The notes: generated by a model not told the origin, from the sequence alone. A DNA stretch of 64,000 nucleotides from Ophiura sarsii (GCA_035610835.1 CM069445.1:82223786-82287785), one strand, 5' to 3'. Shown: positions 48,014 through 58,282, counted from the first letter of the stretch. Numbers and translations are program-made.

Positions 48014-51000
48014 ATGGCTTGTGGCACCTTCGGGTCACAACTGTCACTTGTCATAATATTCACTGTTTTCGGCACCCATTTTGTGATCAAGAATCCAGCG
48101 GTGGACGCCGACTTATTCGTAAAGCCTATAGAGCCTCCTGATGGAACTCAACAATGCCGTATTGAAGAAACATATTCCAGTCAAGAGGGGATACTCCTTC
48201 GTGGAAGTGCACATCACTACTGTAGTATCGAAGTAAACGCATCGCAGGAATCGCCCACGCGTATAGAAATACCAGTTGGTAAAGAACCTACGTTTCTTTA
48301 TATTGAAAGACTAGGGGGATTGCTTGACTGTCAATATAGGTATGTTGTCTTTAATAACCCAATTGAAGTATGCAGTTCCGTTCTTCATCAGAAAGGTTTT
48401 CACCTAACTGTACAAGGTAATGTCAGTATATTAGTCAGTGAAATATCAGAATTAGAATCCGGTCCCAATAGATGTCCGGAATCTAATAAGTTTACCTTGC
48501 CCAGTCCAAAAGTAAATCAGACAGCAATTTGCAGTAACGTAAAGGGTTATCATGAAAAATTCACGTGTGATCTTGACGATAGTAAATGCAGACTAGACAT
48601 GCTAGAGTATCCACAATATTGTAATGTCACGTTGCGTCACGGAGAGATACTACTTCATTGCATTGATAGCATTGATAAAGAGTTAATTGCATTCGTAGTA
48701 TACCCGATTGGTATGTCAAGCTTAGATCTCAGTGGTAATACTATAGTAAGTATCGAATACAATTCATTTCAAGATATGAATAATTTGGAAACTCTGGGTT
48801 TAGAAAACAATCATTTGACTACCTTGAACACAGATGTATTTGTTGGATTGTACGCACTTACTGAACTTCTACTTTACTATAACCAGTTGACTGAGCTTCA
48901 AGTAGGCTTATTTCGAGATTTAAGAATGCTTACAGTTTTGTATCTACATGACAATAACTTGGTACAATTTCCAGTTCAATTGTTTGAAGGATTGAGAAAT
49001 TTGAAGATACTGTACCTAAGTCTTAATCACGTAACCACTTTGCCGGTTGGCTTGTTTTGGGGATTGCATAACTTAACTATAGTGCACCTGAACTCCAATC
49101 AGTTGTCCGCTTTGCCGGTAAGCTTGTTTTGTGGATTATATAAACTAACTACGCTGAACTTGAATAGAAACCATATAGTAAGGATCGAAAATAATTCATT
49201 TCAAGGTTTGGATAATTTGAAAGCCGTGCATTTGGATGATAATTTTATGTCCACCTTAAATACAGATGTATTTGTTGGATTGCACGCACTTACTCATATT
49301 TATCTTTCCAGAAATCAATTCATTGAACTTCAAGTTGGCTTATTTCGAGATTTAAAAAACCTTACACGTTTGGATCTATTTCGCAATAACTTGGTAACAC
49401 TTCCAGTTCAATTTTTTGAAGGATTGAGAAACTTTAAGATACTGTACCTGAGTTTTAATCACATAACCACTTTGCCGGTAGGCTTGTTTTGGGGATTGGA
49501 TAGCTTAACTATGCTGTACCTGGCCGGCAATCAGTTCTCCGCTTTGAATACAAGAATATTTCGTGGTTTGAGCCTCACTTACCTCGATGTAGGGTATAAC
49601 CCGTTTACCAAACTTTCAAATGTATTTTATGGTTTGTTAAAGCTAACAATCCTCAAATTGAGTAACTGTAGTTTGAAATCTCTTCCCTCTGGGCTATTTT
49701 GGGAATTGGACAATTTAATTGAACTGGTTATAACTTTAAACAATCTTGTCACACTGATTTCTGACGTGTTTAATAATCTATTTCATCTCAGAATCCTAGA
49801 TCTTAAAAATAATCTTTTGGCAACATTACCTGGGGGTATTTTTGAGGACTTAAATAATCTGGCATTTTTGTTTTTGAGTGATAATAAAATCAAATGGTTA
49901 GATGCACATGCCTTGCGGGGATTATATCATCTGGAGGTTCTTTGGTTACAAAATAATTTGCTTACAATACTTGATCTTGACATATTTAAAGACGCGGTGA
50001 ATCTCACTTATATAAACTTATCTAAAAATAAGTTGAAAATATGTCCAAATATCAAATTTTTAGTTCGCTTAATAGTGCTCGATCTTACAGACAACACATT
50101 GACAAGTGTAACACAAGAATGCGCCTCTACCCTCTCCAATTCTTCTTTGGAGGTGTTTGCAAGTCATGAGATATGTGAGTGCTATATGCCGAAGGGTGGT
50201 CACTGCAGTCCACAAAATATCAAAAGATCTCCATATCTCACATGCCATAGACTTTTATCAGATAGATATTTGGCGGCCATGATGTGGATAATTGGTTTGA
50301 ATGCACTCGGCGGAAATATATTTGTTTTGATTTATAGAAATAGATATATTCAGAAATACAAAGTAAATGATTTATTATTAAGTAATCTTGCCATGTCCGA
50401 CTTACTCATGGGTATATACATGATGATTATAGCATGCGTTGATATATATTATGGTGAACATTTTCCCATGCACTCTGAAACCTGGCGAAGTAGTATCTCC
50501 TGTAGATTAGCTGGAAGTTTGTCAATAGCGTCTAGTGAGGCATCTGTGTTGTTTGTAACCTTAATAAGTATTGATAGGCTTATCAATATTAAGTTTCCTT
50601 ATTCTACGAAAAAATTAGGTAAACAGTCAACAAATATGTTCGCTGTTTTTGTATGGGTTTGCTCATTAGCTTTGGGTATAGTCCCATCAGTTCTTAGTGG
50701 AAGAAATTTCAAGTTTTATGATAACTCACATGTGTGTATCGGTCTGCCACTCGCTTTAACCCAAACATTCGCAAGAAAAGAAACCGGCGAAATTAAATTC
50801 CGTGTTAGTGAATATATATTCATAGGTGAGGACACCTATACAACTGTATCTACAGGTTATAACAATGGCTTATATTATTCGATAGCTGTGTTCCTTGGAT
50901 TAAATTGCTTTTGTTTCCTGATAATCCTCGGGTGTTACATAGAAATAGTCAGGGCTGTTATAAAGTCAGCAACAGATTCCGGACGAACACCTGATATGAA

Positions 51001-51274
51001 AGAACAAATCAAACTCACTACAAAGGTAACCGGTATAATTGCCACTGATTTTGCATGCTGGTCTCCATTGGTTATCCTTGGAATTTTGGTGCAAACAAGG
51101 GTCATTACACTACCCCCTTCCGTATACGCTTGGTCAGTAACATTCGTTCTACCTTTGAATTCGGCAATTAATCCATATTTGTATACTGCGGCCGAAATAA
51201 TGTCGAATTATCGAAAGAAAAAAGCTGGCAAGTCAAGTTCACAATTGGTTGCTCAGCTAACGTCGACAAAATAA
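48014..51274 (+). CDS. LGR-type leucine-rich-repeat GPCR, single exon
   Basis: 1086 residues, uninterrupted. Residues 1-32 look like a signal peptide (core LSLVIIFTVFG). Residues 33-230 are a Cys-containing region without a recognisable LDLa module. Residues 233-700 hold about 19 LRRs of 24 residues. A hinge with CECYMPKGGHC follows, then seven membrane helices starting near 755, 788, 830, 876, 954, 1005 and 1035. Class A marks are the GGN of helix 1, LAMSDLLMG of helix 2, Trp before CRLAG, SSEASVLFVTLISIDRL (DRY replaced by DRL), CWSP in helix 6 and NPYLY at about 1052. The helix pattern is closest to LGR/relaxin (RXFP) receptors, so a plasma-membrane peptide or glycoprotein receptor is likely; the ligand is unknown. 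Residues 243-386 and 387-530 are a tandem duplication of six LRRs. It is intronless, whereas vertebrate LGRs have many exons. A TAA stop in frame precedes the ATG. Confidence 0.88.
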   Translation: MACGTFGSQLSLVIIFTVFGTHFVIKNPAVDADLFVKPIEPPDGTQQCRIEETYSSQEGILLRGSAHHYCSIEVNASQESPTRIEIPVGKEPTFLYIERLGGLLDCQYRYVVFNNPIEVCSSVLHQKGFHLTVQGNVSILVSEISELESGPNRCPESNKFTLPSPKVNQTAICSNVKGYHEKFTCDLDDSKCRLDMLEYPQYCNVTLRHGEILLHCIDSIDKELIAFVVYPIGMSSLDLSGNTIVSIEYNSFQDMNNLETLGLENNHLTTLNTDVFVGLYALTELLLYYNQLTELQVGLFRDLRMLTVLYLHDNNLVQFPVQLFEGLRNLKILYLSLNHVTTLPVGLFWGLHNLTIVHLNSNQLSALPVSLFCGLYKLTTLNLNRNHIVRIENNSFQGLDNLKAVHLDDNFMSTLNTDVFVGLHALTHIYLSRNQFIELQVGLFRDLKNLTRLDLFRNNLVTLPVQFFEGLRNFKILYLSFNHITTLPVGLFWGLDSLTMLYLAGNQFSALNTRIFRGLSLTYLDVGYNPFTKLSNVFYGLLKLTILKLSNCSLKSLPSGLFWELDNLIELVITLNNLVTLISDVFNNLFHLRILDLKNNLLATLPGGIFEDLNNLAFLFLSDNKIKWLDAHALRGLYHLEVLWLQNNLLTILDLDIFKDAVNLTYINLSKNKLKICPNIKFLVRLIVLDLTDNTLTSVTQECASTLSNSSLEVFASHEICECYMPKGGHCSPQNIKRSPYLTCHRLLSDRYLAAMMWIIGLNALGGNIFVLIYRNRYIQKYKVNDLLLSNLAMSDLLMGIYMMIIACVDIYYGEHFPMHSETWRSSISCRLAGSLSIASSEASVLFVTLISIDRLINIKFPYSTKKLGKQSTNMFAVFVWVCSLALGIVPSVLSGRNFKFYDNSHVCIGLPLALTQTFARKETGEIKFRVSEYIFIGEDTYTTVSTGYNNGLYYSIAVFLGLNCFCFLIILGCYIEIVRAVIKSATDSGRTPDMKEQIKLTTKVTGIIATDFACWSPLVILGILVQTRVITLPPSVYAWSVTFVLPLNSAINPYLYTAAEIMSNYRKKKAGKSSSQLVAQLTSTK
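48742..49605. repeat. 432-bp tandem duplication inside the receptor (six LRRs)
   Basis: The block starting TATAGTAAG at 48742 recurs at 49174, exactly 432 bp later. Both encode the order SIE/RIE, NTDVFVGL, ELQVGLFRDL, PVQ(L/F)FEGLRN and TTLPVGLFWGL. The frame is kept because 432 is 6 x 72. Confidence 0.85.
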
Positions 51275-51625
51275 TGGCATCAAACAGCCAGTTTATTTAG
51301 ACTAGGGGTTAAAAAAAAAGTTAAGTATAGATAATTTTACCAAATTAAGAATTAGGTAAATGAAACCAACTTTGAGAATCACATTAACGAATCGTGTTAG
51401 TAGAATGGAATATAAATTTTGAAGTCGTAAAATCGAAAAACTATAAGTTGTTATAAACGTCATAATGACAACTTTTAACTCTGTTCATCAACATAGCATG
51501 CTTTTCTCGTCAGTTTGCTGAGTTACATTGAGTGCTTAAAAGCGGAATGGTTGATATGTATGACAATGTTTAACGCGGGAAATCAGATCAATGGCATAGT
51601 GTTCCACCCATTATTTCTAATACTG

Positions 51626-51737
51626 GTTACAGATGAATAAGCTTCATAATGCCTTGAAATGCTGCTTTACGTGAGAATAATGAACACTTGACGCATAAAT
51701 GTCATGTTTTTCCTATTCTTTTATGTGATAATTATTG
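51626..51737. repeat. 110-bp direct repeat flanking the retrotransposon, left
   Basis: From TAACAG/TTACAGATGAATAAGC to TTATGTGATAATTA. Repeated at 54371-54479 on the other side of the element and, with about 40 bases missing, at 55687-55758. Confidence 0.85.
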
Positions 51738-51985
51738 CCCAGCACCAATCATAAATATTTTGTGTAGCAGCCCAAACCATTGGCCTAGATTATTTACGAT
51801 ATTGAATACCTCTTCCTAAAAGACTATTTGCCCGATCGGGAAAGAAGGTTGCATGGGCGCCTATCATGTGGTGACCCAAAACTCGGGCCAATGTGGCGTG
51901 CGATAAGCACGCCCACATGGGAAGCAAGCAGGAGGCTGAGCCCAGCATTTGCGGCTGACCCAATCGCCCATGCAGCCTTCTCTCA
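51738..51985 (-). repeat. Retrotransposon direct repeat, distal copy
   Basis: Starts TTGCCCAGCACCAATCATAA and includes CCCGATCGGGAAAGAAGG and GGGCCAATGTGGCGTGCG. About 95% like 52328-52567 in the same orientation. Confidence 0.85.
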
Positions 51986-52174
51986 TAAGGGGTAACCCAC
52001 GATACCACAAATGGGTGGCTGTGGGCGGGATAAACAAACCTGTTGTATTAGCAGCCCTTTTGGATCTTCTACTTACACTTGCAGGCATGATTGCAGTGTA
52101 AAACCACTGTGGTAAAACCAAGATGTTTGCTAATGTGCTGTCCCCCAGTCCCCTTTGACCTTGTTAGGCACAGC

Positions 52175-52313
52175 TCTGTCACTTGCTGCCAGAGGGGACT
52201 TGACACAGCTTGAGGCTGATACAATAACTGTTGTTAGTCCATACATGTCACTTGCTGCCAGAGGGGACTTGACGCAGCTTTTGGGCTGATACAATAACTG
52301 TTGTTAATCCATA
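52175..52313. repeat. Tandem repeat, 69 bp x 2
   Basis: Two units each with GTCACTTGCTGCCAGAGGGG and GATACAATAACTGTTGTTA, lying between the two direct repeats of the retrotransposon. Confidence 0.85.
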
Positions 52314-52327
52314 CATATTAACTCTAT

Positions 52328-52567
52328 TTATTGCCCAGCACCAAGCATAAATATTTTGTGTAGCAGCCCAAATCATTGCCCTAGATCATTTACGATATTG
52401 AATACCTCTTCCTAAAGACTATTTGCCCGATCGAGAAAGAAGGTTGCATAGGCGCCTATCATGTGATGACCCAAAACTCGGGCCAATGTGGCGTGCGATA
52501 AGCACGCCCACATGGGAAGCAAGCAGGAGGCTGAGCCCAGCGTTTGCGGCTTACCCAATCGCCCAAA
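52328..52567 (-). repeat. Retrotransposon direct repeat, proximal copy
   Basis: Partner of 51738-51985, adjacent to the end of the recombinase remnant. Confidence 0.85.
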
Positions 52568-52903
52568 TTGCCCAAAGGAAGGGGTGTGTAGTGATAGAAT
52601 TTGAGTAAAGGCAAACAGACAAAGTCAACCATCAATACTTATTTTCCATGTCGAACCTTACAAGAAGGGTTTTATTGTAAACAACCACTCTGAATGACTA
52701 TATCTTAAAGTCCCTAGTTTCTCTGACAATACGGAAATGTAAAAGTTATCAACATAATAGGTACAATAACTAGAGTACACCCTAATGGTACAATAACTAA
52801 ACTAACTATGGTATGCACATGTTACACAGTTAGCGAGCAGGGACAGTACCCGGTCTTAGCTCTTGTGGCGGTGTTACTAGCTGCCATGCAGCAGCGCACA
52901 CAG

Positions 52904-53782
52904 TTAACTTGGAACGCTATCGAGCACAGCCCTTGGTGTTGTGATATATACCTGGTAGGCCTCGCTTGACCAACGACCAAGTGCTTTAATCAGCCAACCA
53001 GGCATACCGGCCGCTGCAGCTGTGGTGGCTGCCCCTGCTCTAAAACTATGGGACGAAAAATTACGTGGGTTTAGTCCTAATGTTTCTAATAGCTCTCTTA
53101 GCAGGTGATTAAACAAGTTTGGGGAGAGAGCTGAACCGTTACTCATAATAAACAGAGGGCCTGGTGGAAACTGCGCTACCCGATGGGCAAGATAGTCTGA
53201 GATAGCGCTTACCGCGCACACCCTAGTATATGATGGACTGATGGAAATGCAGGACCCCTTGGCCAGTGGATCCGTCTTGGAGCTGCGCAAGAGGACGCTC
53301 ACACCTTTCGCTGACAACGATACCTCATTTGATCTCACATAATGGCCAGCGCTAGACCAGAGTAACTCGCCAATTCAAAAAAAACCAAAGAATGCTAATG
53401 TAAAGCAGGCCCACAGACAACGTCGATCAAAGAGATTATGGTGGGAACGTGCAAGTGCTGGTAGGAGTTGGTGTAAAATATCAATTGTTATGGGGAGGCG
53501 TGGGCTGGTAGGTGTGGAAGTGCGCTAATGGCCCAGTAATGCTCTCTGTACTTGCGGCATGGCCCTAATGTTGAGTTGCAAGCCTCTAATACTGTGTGCA
53601 TACGTGATGGCCGCCATATATGTTTTTGCTGTGGAAAATACTCGCTTGTCTAGGGAGATTGCTGGTATGAAAAGGACAAGGATATGGTCTGCAGCCGGAA
53701 AGGGGCACAGCCCGTGCTGGGCACAAAATTCTACCCACATCTTTTCGCCTGTGGCATACGTTCTCCGGGTACCTGCTGCCAC
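52904..53782 (-). pseudogene. Tyrosine recombinase (YR) of the retrotransposon, broken
   Basis: 53782-53525 encodes the N-terminal core-binding part (TRRTYATGEKMWVEFC, AKTYMAAITYAHSIRG). After a frame change and a stop near 53378 the catalytic part runs 53338-52904. It shows an Arg/Lys pair in LLRSSKTDPLAKG, the HSFRAGAATTAAAAG (H-x-x-R) box, GRWSS and the nucleophile candidate Tyr in EAYQVYI. These are the R-K-H-R-W-Y residues of integrase-type recombinases. At least one stop and one frameshift separate the halves, so it is inactive. Confidence 0.8.
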
Positions 53783-53808
53783 ACTTGCCTGAACCAGCCC
53801 GATGCTCT

Positions 53809-54360
53809 CTAATTATAAGCTTTCTTTGGAATAACGTCCCTTAAAATAGCCTCTGGTACCTCTGTTGGCATCGAATCGGCCTGTGGTGTATGGCGACGGA
53901 ATTCGACCTGCATATTACGAGAAATGCAATCAGCCAATACGTTAGAATAGCCTGGGATATGGACTATGGACACATGGAAGTTACATTGGGCGGCAACTAG
54001 GAACAGTTGCCTGATAAGATCCATTAGTGGGGGTGACCGAGAGCTCTTTTTGTACCAGATATCTACCACTGCCTTATTATCCGTGTGAAATCGGATTCTG
54101 CGTTGAGCCCACTCATTGCCCCACAATCTTGCCACCACCACTATCGGGAATAGTTCCATCCATGTGATGTGTCGCTCGGAATCCTCCTTTAAGTCCTGGG
54201 ACCAAGGTACATAGAACCATCTACCTTTGAAGTAGCCCCTGCACCTATTGATGCTGCGGCATCTGTGAACAGCTCTAGTGTGTCCGCTGGTGACCACTCT
54301 CATGTTCAATGAACCGGGATGTCCCATTCCACTTAGGCATGAACTCCGTCCACCACGCAA
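53809..54360 (-). pseudogene. RNase H domain of the retrotransposon, broken
   Basis: Encodes ITWMELFPIVVVARLWG, FHTDNKAVVDIWYKKSSRS and VHIPGYSNVLADCISRN, the Glu and Asp motifs of DIRS-like RNase H. The upstream motif LFTDAA lies in another frame at about 54270, and WWTEFMPKWNGTS in the neighbouring frame at about 54360. So at least two frameshifts are present, and the reverse transcriptase that should precede it is missing. Confidence 0.8.
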
Positions 54361-54370
54361 TATCTTTGCG

Positions 54371-54479
54371 GTAACAGATGAATAAGCTTCATAAAGCCTT
54401 GAAATACTGCTTTACGTGAGAATAATGAACATTTGACGCATAAATGTCATGTTTTTCCTATTCTTTTATGTGATAATTA
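54371..54479. repeat. 110-bp direct repeat flanking the retrotransposon, right
   Basis: Matches 51626-51737 and then continues into the rest of 3'-flank unit 1. Confidence 0.85.
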
Positions 54480-54596
54480 AATATTTCGTTTACCGTAAAG
54501 TGATTACACGCATATTTAAAGTAATTGGTTTTATTTTATTTAGTATCTGGTGTCATTGTAATGCAGTAGTAAATATAAAACTTATGCTATTTACGG

Positions 54597-54602
54597 AATA
54601 AA
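54597..54602 (+). promoter_or_regulatory. Candidate polyadenylation signal AATAAA (unit 1)
   Basis: Conserved in both flank units (second at 55875-55880). Without the retrotransposon it would lie about 0.7 kb after the receptor stop codon; it now lies 3.3 kb away. Confidence 0.3.
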
Positions 54603-54972
54603 CCATATTTGTAAACTGTATTTGATCATCTTCGACGTGTAAGATGTTATCTTAGACGTCCAACCTTACACGTACTGTGTTACCTAGAGACGTATTATCT
54701 TAAAACCGGTTAAAATGCAAGTATGAGTATATTTATTTGCTTGCCTAGCAAGATGGCATTATTAGCTATAACTGTATTACATTCAAATTGGGTGTTCGAA
54801 ACGGGAGATATGTGCATTTTCCCAAATTCTGGGAAATTAAATTCTGTTCCAACTTATCAAGGGACCCTATGGATGTAAACGTTCAACGCGCGCCTTTTTA
54901 TTAACCCTAACCCCCGAGGCACCTTTTCCAAAGAAAACGATTTCGCGGCCAAGTAGCGAGGGAAAAAAGTGG

Positions 54973-55042
54973 CCCCACGCCCCCGGGGCTCGAACCCCGG
55001 ACCTCTGGGATCAGAGGCAGACGATCTACCGCTAGGCCACGG
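54973..55042 (-). repeat. tRNA-like sequence, copy 1
   Basis: On the minus strand, A-box TGGCCTAGCGGTAGA and B-box GGTTCGAGCCC at tRNA spacing. One extra G makes the T-stem imperfect and the acceptor stem does not close. Likely tRNA-derived and non-functional. Confidence 0.5.
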
Positions 55043-55302
55043 GGGGAAACCATACATGGCGGAGTATATTCCGCCATGTATATACCCTGGGGCCATTATT
55101 TAATCGAAAAACTGCCGAGCCGGGTGACACAAGCACACCGCATCGTAGTAATTCGTAGTACTCAAGAGTGTTAGGATTAAGTCAATCAAATTTACGATAG
55201 GGAAAGAGTTTCTATTGTCTTTGCGGTTATGTGTTATGCGTTCAAAAGCATCCAAACAGGGGTTCGAGTAACAAAGAAATCTTAAGCAAGATGCAATTGA
55301 CA

Positions 55303-56468
55303 TCAAACAGCCAGTTTATTAGAGGGGTTAAAAAAGTGTCTATTTCTTCATCTCATCCCAGTTAGAACTGAGCTTTCGTGACAACCCGAAAGTATAGATA
55401 ATTTTACAAAATTATGTAAATGAAACCAACTTCGAGAATCACATTAACGAATCGTGTTATTGGAATGGAATGAACTTTTAAAAGTCGTAATATCGACAAA
55501 ATATAAGTTTTTATCAACGTCATAATGACAAATTTTAACTCTGTTCATCAACTTAGCATGCTTTTCTCGTCAGTTTGTGAGTTACATTGAGTGCTTAAAA
55601 GCGGTATGGTTGATATGTATGACAATGTTTAACGCGGGAAATCAGATCAATGGCATAGTGTTCCACCCATTATTTCTAATACTGGTTACAGATGAATAAG
55701 CTTCATGATGCCTTGAAATGCTGCTTTACGTGAGAATAATGAATTATGTGATAATTAAATATTTCGTTTACCGTAAAGTGATCACACGCATATTTAAAGT
55801 CATTGGTTTTATTATATTTAGTATCTGGTGTCATTGTAATGTAGTAGTAAATATAAAGCTTATGCTATTGACGGAATAAACCATATTTGTAAACTGTATT
55901 TGATCATCTCCGACGTGTATGATATTATCTTAGACGTCCACCCTTACACGTACTGTACCTAGACGTATAATCTTGTACGGTTTTTCACCGATTTTAAAAC
56001 CGGTTAAAATGCAAGTATGAGTATATATATTGGCTTGCCTAGCAAGATGGCATTAGCTATAACCTAAATTTTATTTCATTCAAATTGGGTATTCAAAACG
56101 GGAGATATGTGCATTTTCCCAAATTCTGGGAAATTAAATCTGTTCCAACTTATCTAGTGACCCTATGGATGTAAACGTGCAACGCGCGCCTTTTTTTATT
56201 AACCCTAACCCCCGACGCACCTTTTCCAAAGATTTTTTTTCGCGGCCAAATAGCGAGGGGGAAGTGGCCCCACGCCCCCGGGGCTCGAACCCGGACCTCT
56301 GGGATCAGAGGCAGACGATCTACCGCTAGGCCATGGGGGAAACCATACATGGCGGAGTATATTCCGCCATGTATATACCCAGGGGCCATTATTTCATCGA
56401 AAAACTGCCGAGCCGGGTGACAAAAGCACACCGCATCGTAGTAATTCGTATAGTACTCAAGAGTGTTA
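55303..56468. repeat. 3'-flank duplication, unit 2
   Basis: Uninterrupted copy of the receptor's 3' flank, starting at the CATCAAACAGCCAGTTTATT phrase. It lacks about 40 bases of the 110-bp repeat and has a few small indels. Confidence 0.85.
56268..56337 (-). repeat. tRNA-like sequence, copy 2
   Basis: Same as 54973-55042, but the T arm CCGGG-TTCGAGC-CCCGG is intact. The acceptor stem remains poor, so I do not call it a functional tRNA gene. Confidence 0.5.
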
Positions 56469-56589
56469 GGGATTAGGGTGAAACTATATTAATAAACAAA
56501 GTTTGATAAATGAAACGAAACAGTTCCATAATCATTAATTTTCTTATGGATATCCTGTATGCAACATTTTTTTTAGAGTAAGGCCTATA

Positions 56590-57406
56590 CAGGGTGACCC
56601 AATAACAAGTTTACCCAAAATGAAAGTGATATTTTTCCACTTCCTGTAATTTGATATCTGTGTTTTTTATTTTATTATAAAGAATGGGTAATGGAGCATC
56701 TACCCTGAACAAATTATTTATTTTGGTTGGGTGGTTTTCAAGATATGGTCCATTGAACATTACTTCAGCAAAACAGACTTGTCCACGGAGCATCATTTTT
56801 TTTAGGCATGGTTAAACACAACTGTAACATCAAAAGTAAAGGTAAGACTTTGAAATTAAGAGGACAGGAAGACATAAATAACCCATCATTGATATCTACA
56901 CAGGACAAAGGACGTCCACACGGAGCGAAAAATCACACACCAGTCTTTGTTTATGGAATAACTCCAACAATGACGTGCCATGAATAAAAGGGCAATAAAT
57001 CAATTTCCAATTGTGCAAAGCAGCGTCCTTTGTCCTGTGATCAATGATGGGTTATTGATGTCGTCCTGTCCTCTTAATTTCATATAAAACAAGATATTTA
57101 TCTTATATAAGTCTTACCTTTACTTTTGATATAGTTAAAAGCCTATCTCACAATTTTACTTTTGATGTTGCAGTTGTGTTTAACCATGCCTAAGTAAAAA
57201 TGATGCTCCGTGGACAAGACCGTTTTGCTGAAGTAATGTTCAATGGACCATATCTTGAAAACCACTCAACCAAAATAAATAATTTGTTCAGGGTAGATGC
57301 TCCATTACCCATTCTTTATAATAAAATAAAAAACACAGATATCAAATTACAGGAAGTGGAAAAATATCACTTTAATTTTGGGTAAACTTTTTATTGGGTC
57401 ACCCTG
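56590..57406. mobile_element. Tc1/mariner-like foldback MITE, 817 bp
   Basis: Ends CAGGGTGACCCAATAA and TTATTGGGTCACCCTG flanked by TA. Arms of about 240 bp are almost identical inverted copies, so the same 61-codon frame (MMLRGQ...EVEKYHF) appears on both strands. A second inverted pair around CCTGTCCTCTTAATTTC lies inside. Confidence 0.85.
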
Positions 57407-57555
57407 TAGTACTGAGATCATGGTCGTATGTAGCCAAGATATCAATCTTTCACATGATATCAATAGGTCCATTCAATCTTTAAAATTGGCGTCTCTAGAC
57501 CTCTTCAAATGAAAATGGGGCGAACACTCCCCGCTCTCCCTATGCCTACTCTTAA

Positions 57556-57624
57556 CGAAATTGACAAGAAGTATTTTTCCTGATTTTTTGAAAACGGGAC
57601 CCCTGAATATTTTGCCTCACCCTG
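57556..57624. mobile_element. Solo end of a Tc1/mariner-like MITE
   Basis: Inverted counterpart of 43294-43370, ending CTCACCCTG before TA. Confidence 0.5.
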
Positions 57625-57637
57625 TATATGAGCATAA

Positions 57638-57702
57638 TGTGCTCCAGTGGCAAAGTGCGTGACTCATAATCATAAAGTTGTGAGTGCTGGTCCCGCCGTG
57701 GC
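57638..57702 (+). repeat. tRNA-derived fragment
   Basis: CCAGTGGCAAAGTGCGTGAC, an anticodon-arm-like CTCATAATCATAAAG and a weak B-box GCTGGTCCCGCC follow tRNA spacing. Likely a SINE head. Confidence 0.4.
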
Positions 57703-58039
57703 CAACGTGTTTTTATCTTTGGGCAAAAAACCTAGCCTTAATTATCTCGTTCACCCAAAGGAGATTGAGGTAGCTGTTAAAAAGGGATAGGCCGATGTAT
57801 ATTCTAAGCACTGCGCCTAACCAGCTGTCACCTATAGTCATGGTCATAATGCTATGGACAGGAATCAAGCTATTTCTAGCGAGCGTGTTTTGTTGTTCTT
57901 CGTGGAGCTCTATTCTGATGCATGAAAAGCGCGAACAACTGTGCCTGCACGCGGGTGACGATATCACGATTGACCAATCAGGACACTGGTCATTTTTGAA
58001 ATTGTCCGGTACGCACTTCCGGGTTTACGCACGCACCCC

Positions 58040-58070
<31 letters not shown>

Positions 58071-58282
58071 ACATGTACACACACACGCAAGTACGCACGC
58101 ATTATTGGAATTATGTCCATACCATTATGACGCTGACTATTATATATGAAGCGAAATGATGAGCGTCCTGCAGGATGGACAAGAGTGCGTTATAAATCGA
58201 CATAATAATTATTATATGAGTAGTTGACTAACTTGACTTACTTGACTTATGGCGGGTGATATTCCCGAACCACGATGCTTTT

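Larger units (their letters stand above)
51738..54370 (-). mobile_element. Ngaro/PAT-like tyrosine-recombinase retrotransposon, decayed
   Basis: Read on the minus strand, the order is RNase H, then tyrosine recombinase, then two direct repeats at the 3' end (52328-52567 and 51738-51985, about 245 bp). RNase H followed by a tyrosine recombinase defines the DIRS-like order. Direct rather than inverted repeats after the recombinase fit the split-direct-repeat layout (B1-A2-B2) of Ngaro and PAT elements. The reverse transcriptase and 5' part are absent. Frameshifts and stops in both domains make it inactive. No short target duplication is seen, as expected for recombinase-mediated integration, but a 110-bp direct repeat flanks it. 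Confidence 0.8.
51276..55175. repeat. 3'-flank duplication, unit 1 (interrupted)
   Basis: 51276-51737 plus 54371-55175 together match 55303-56468. The receptor coding sequence itself is not duplicated. The retrotransposon 51738-54370 splits the unit. Confidence 0.85.

Noticed and set aside
54973..55042. Functional tRNA gene
   Set aside because: A and B boxes are present, but the acceptor stem does not pair and the T stem has an extra base. Recorded as tRNA-like only.
57795..58130. 111-codon frame ending in polyproline
   Set aside because: The C-terminal half is a poly-C run and the rest overlaps MITE-like DNA related to 28333-28636.
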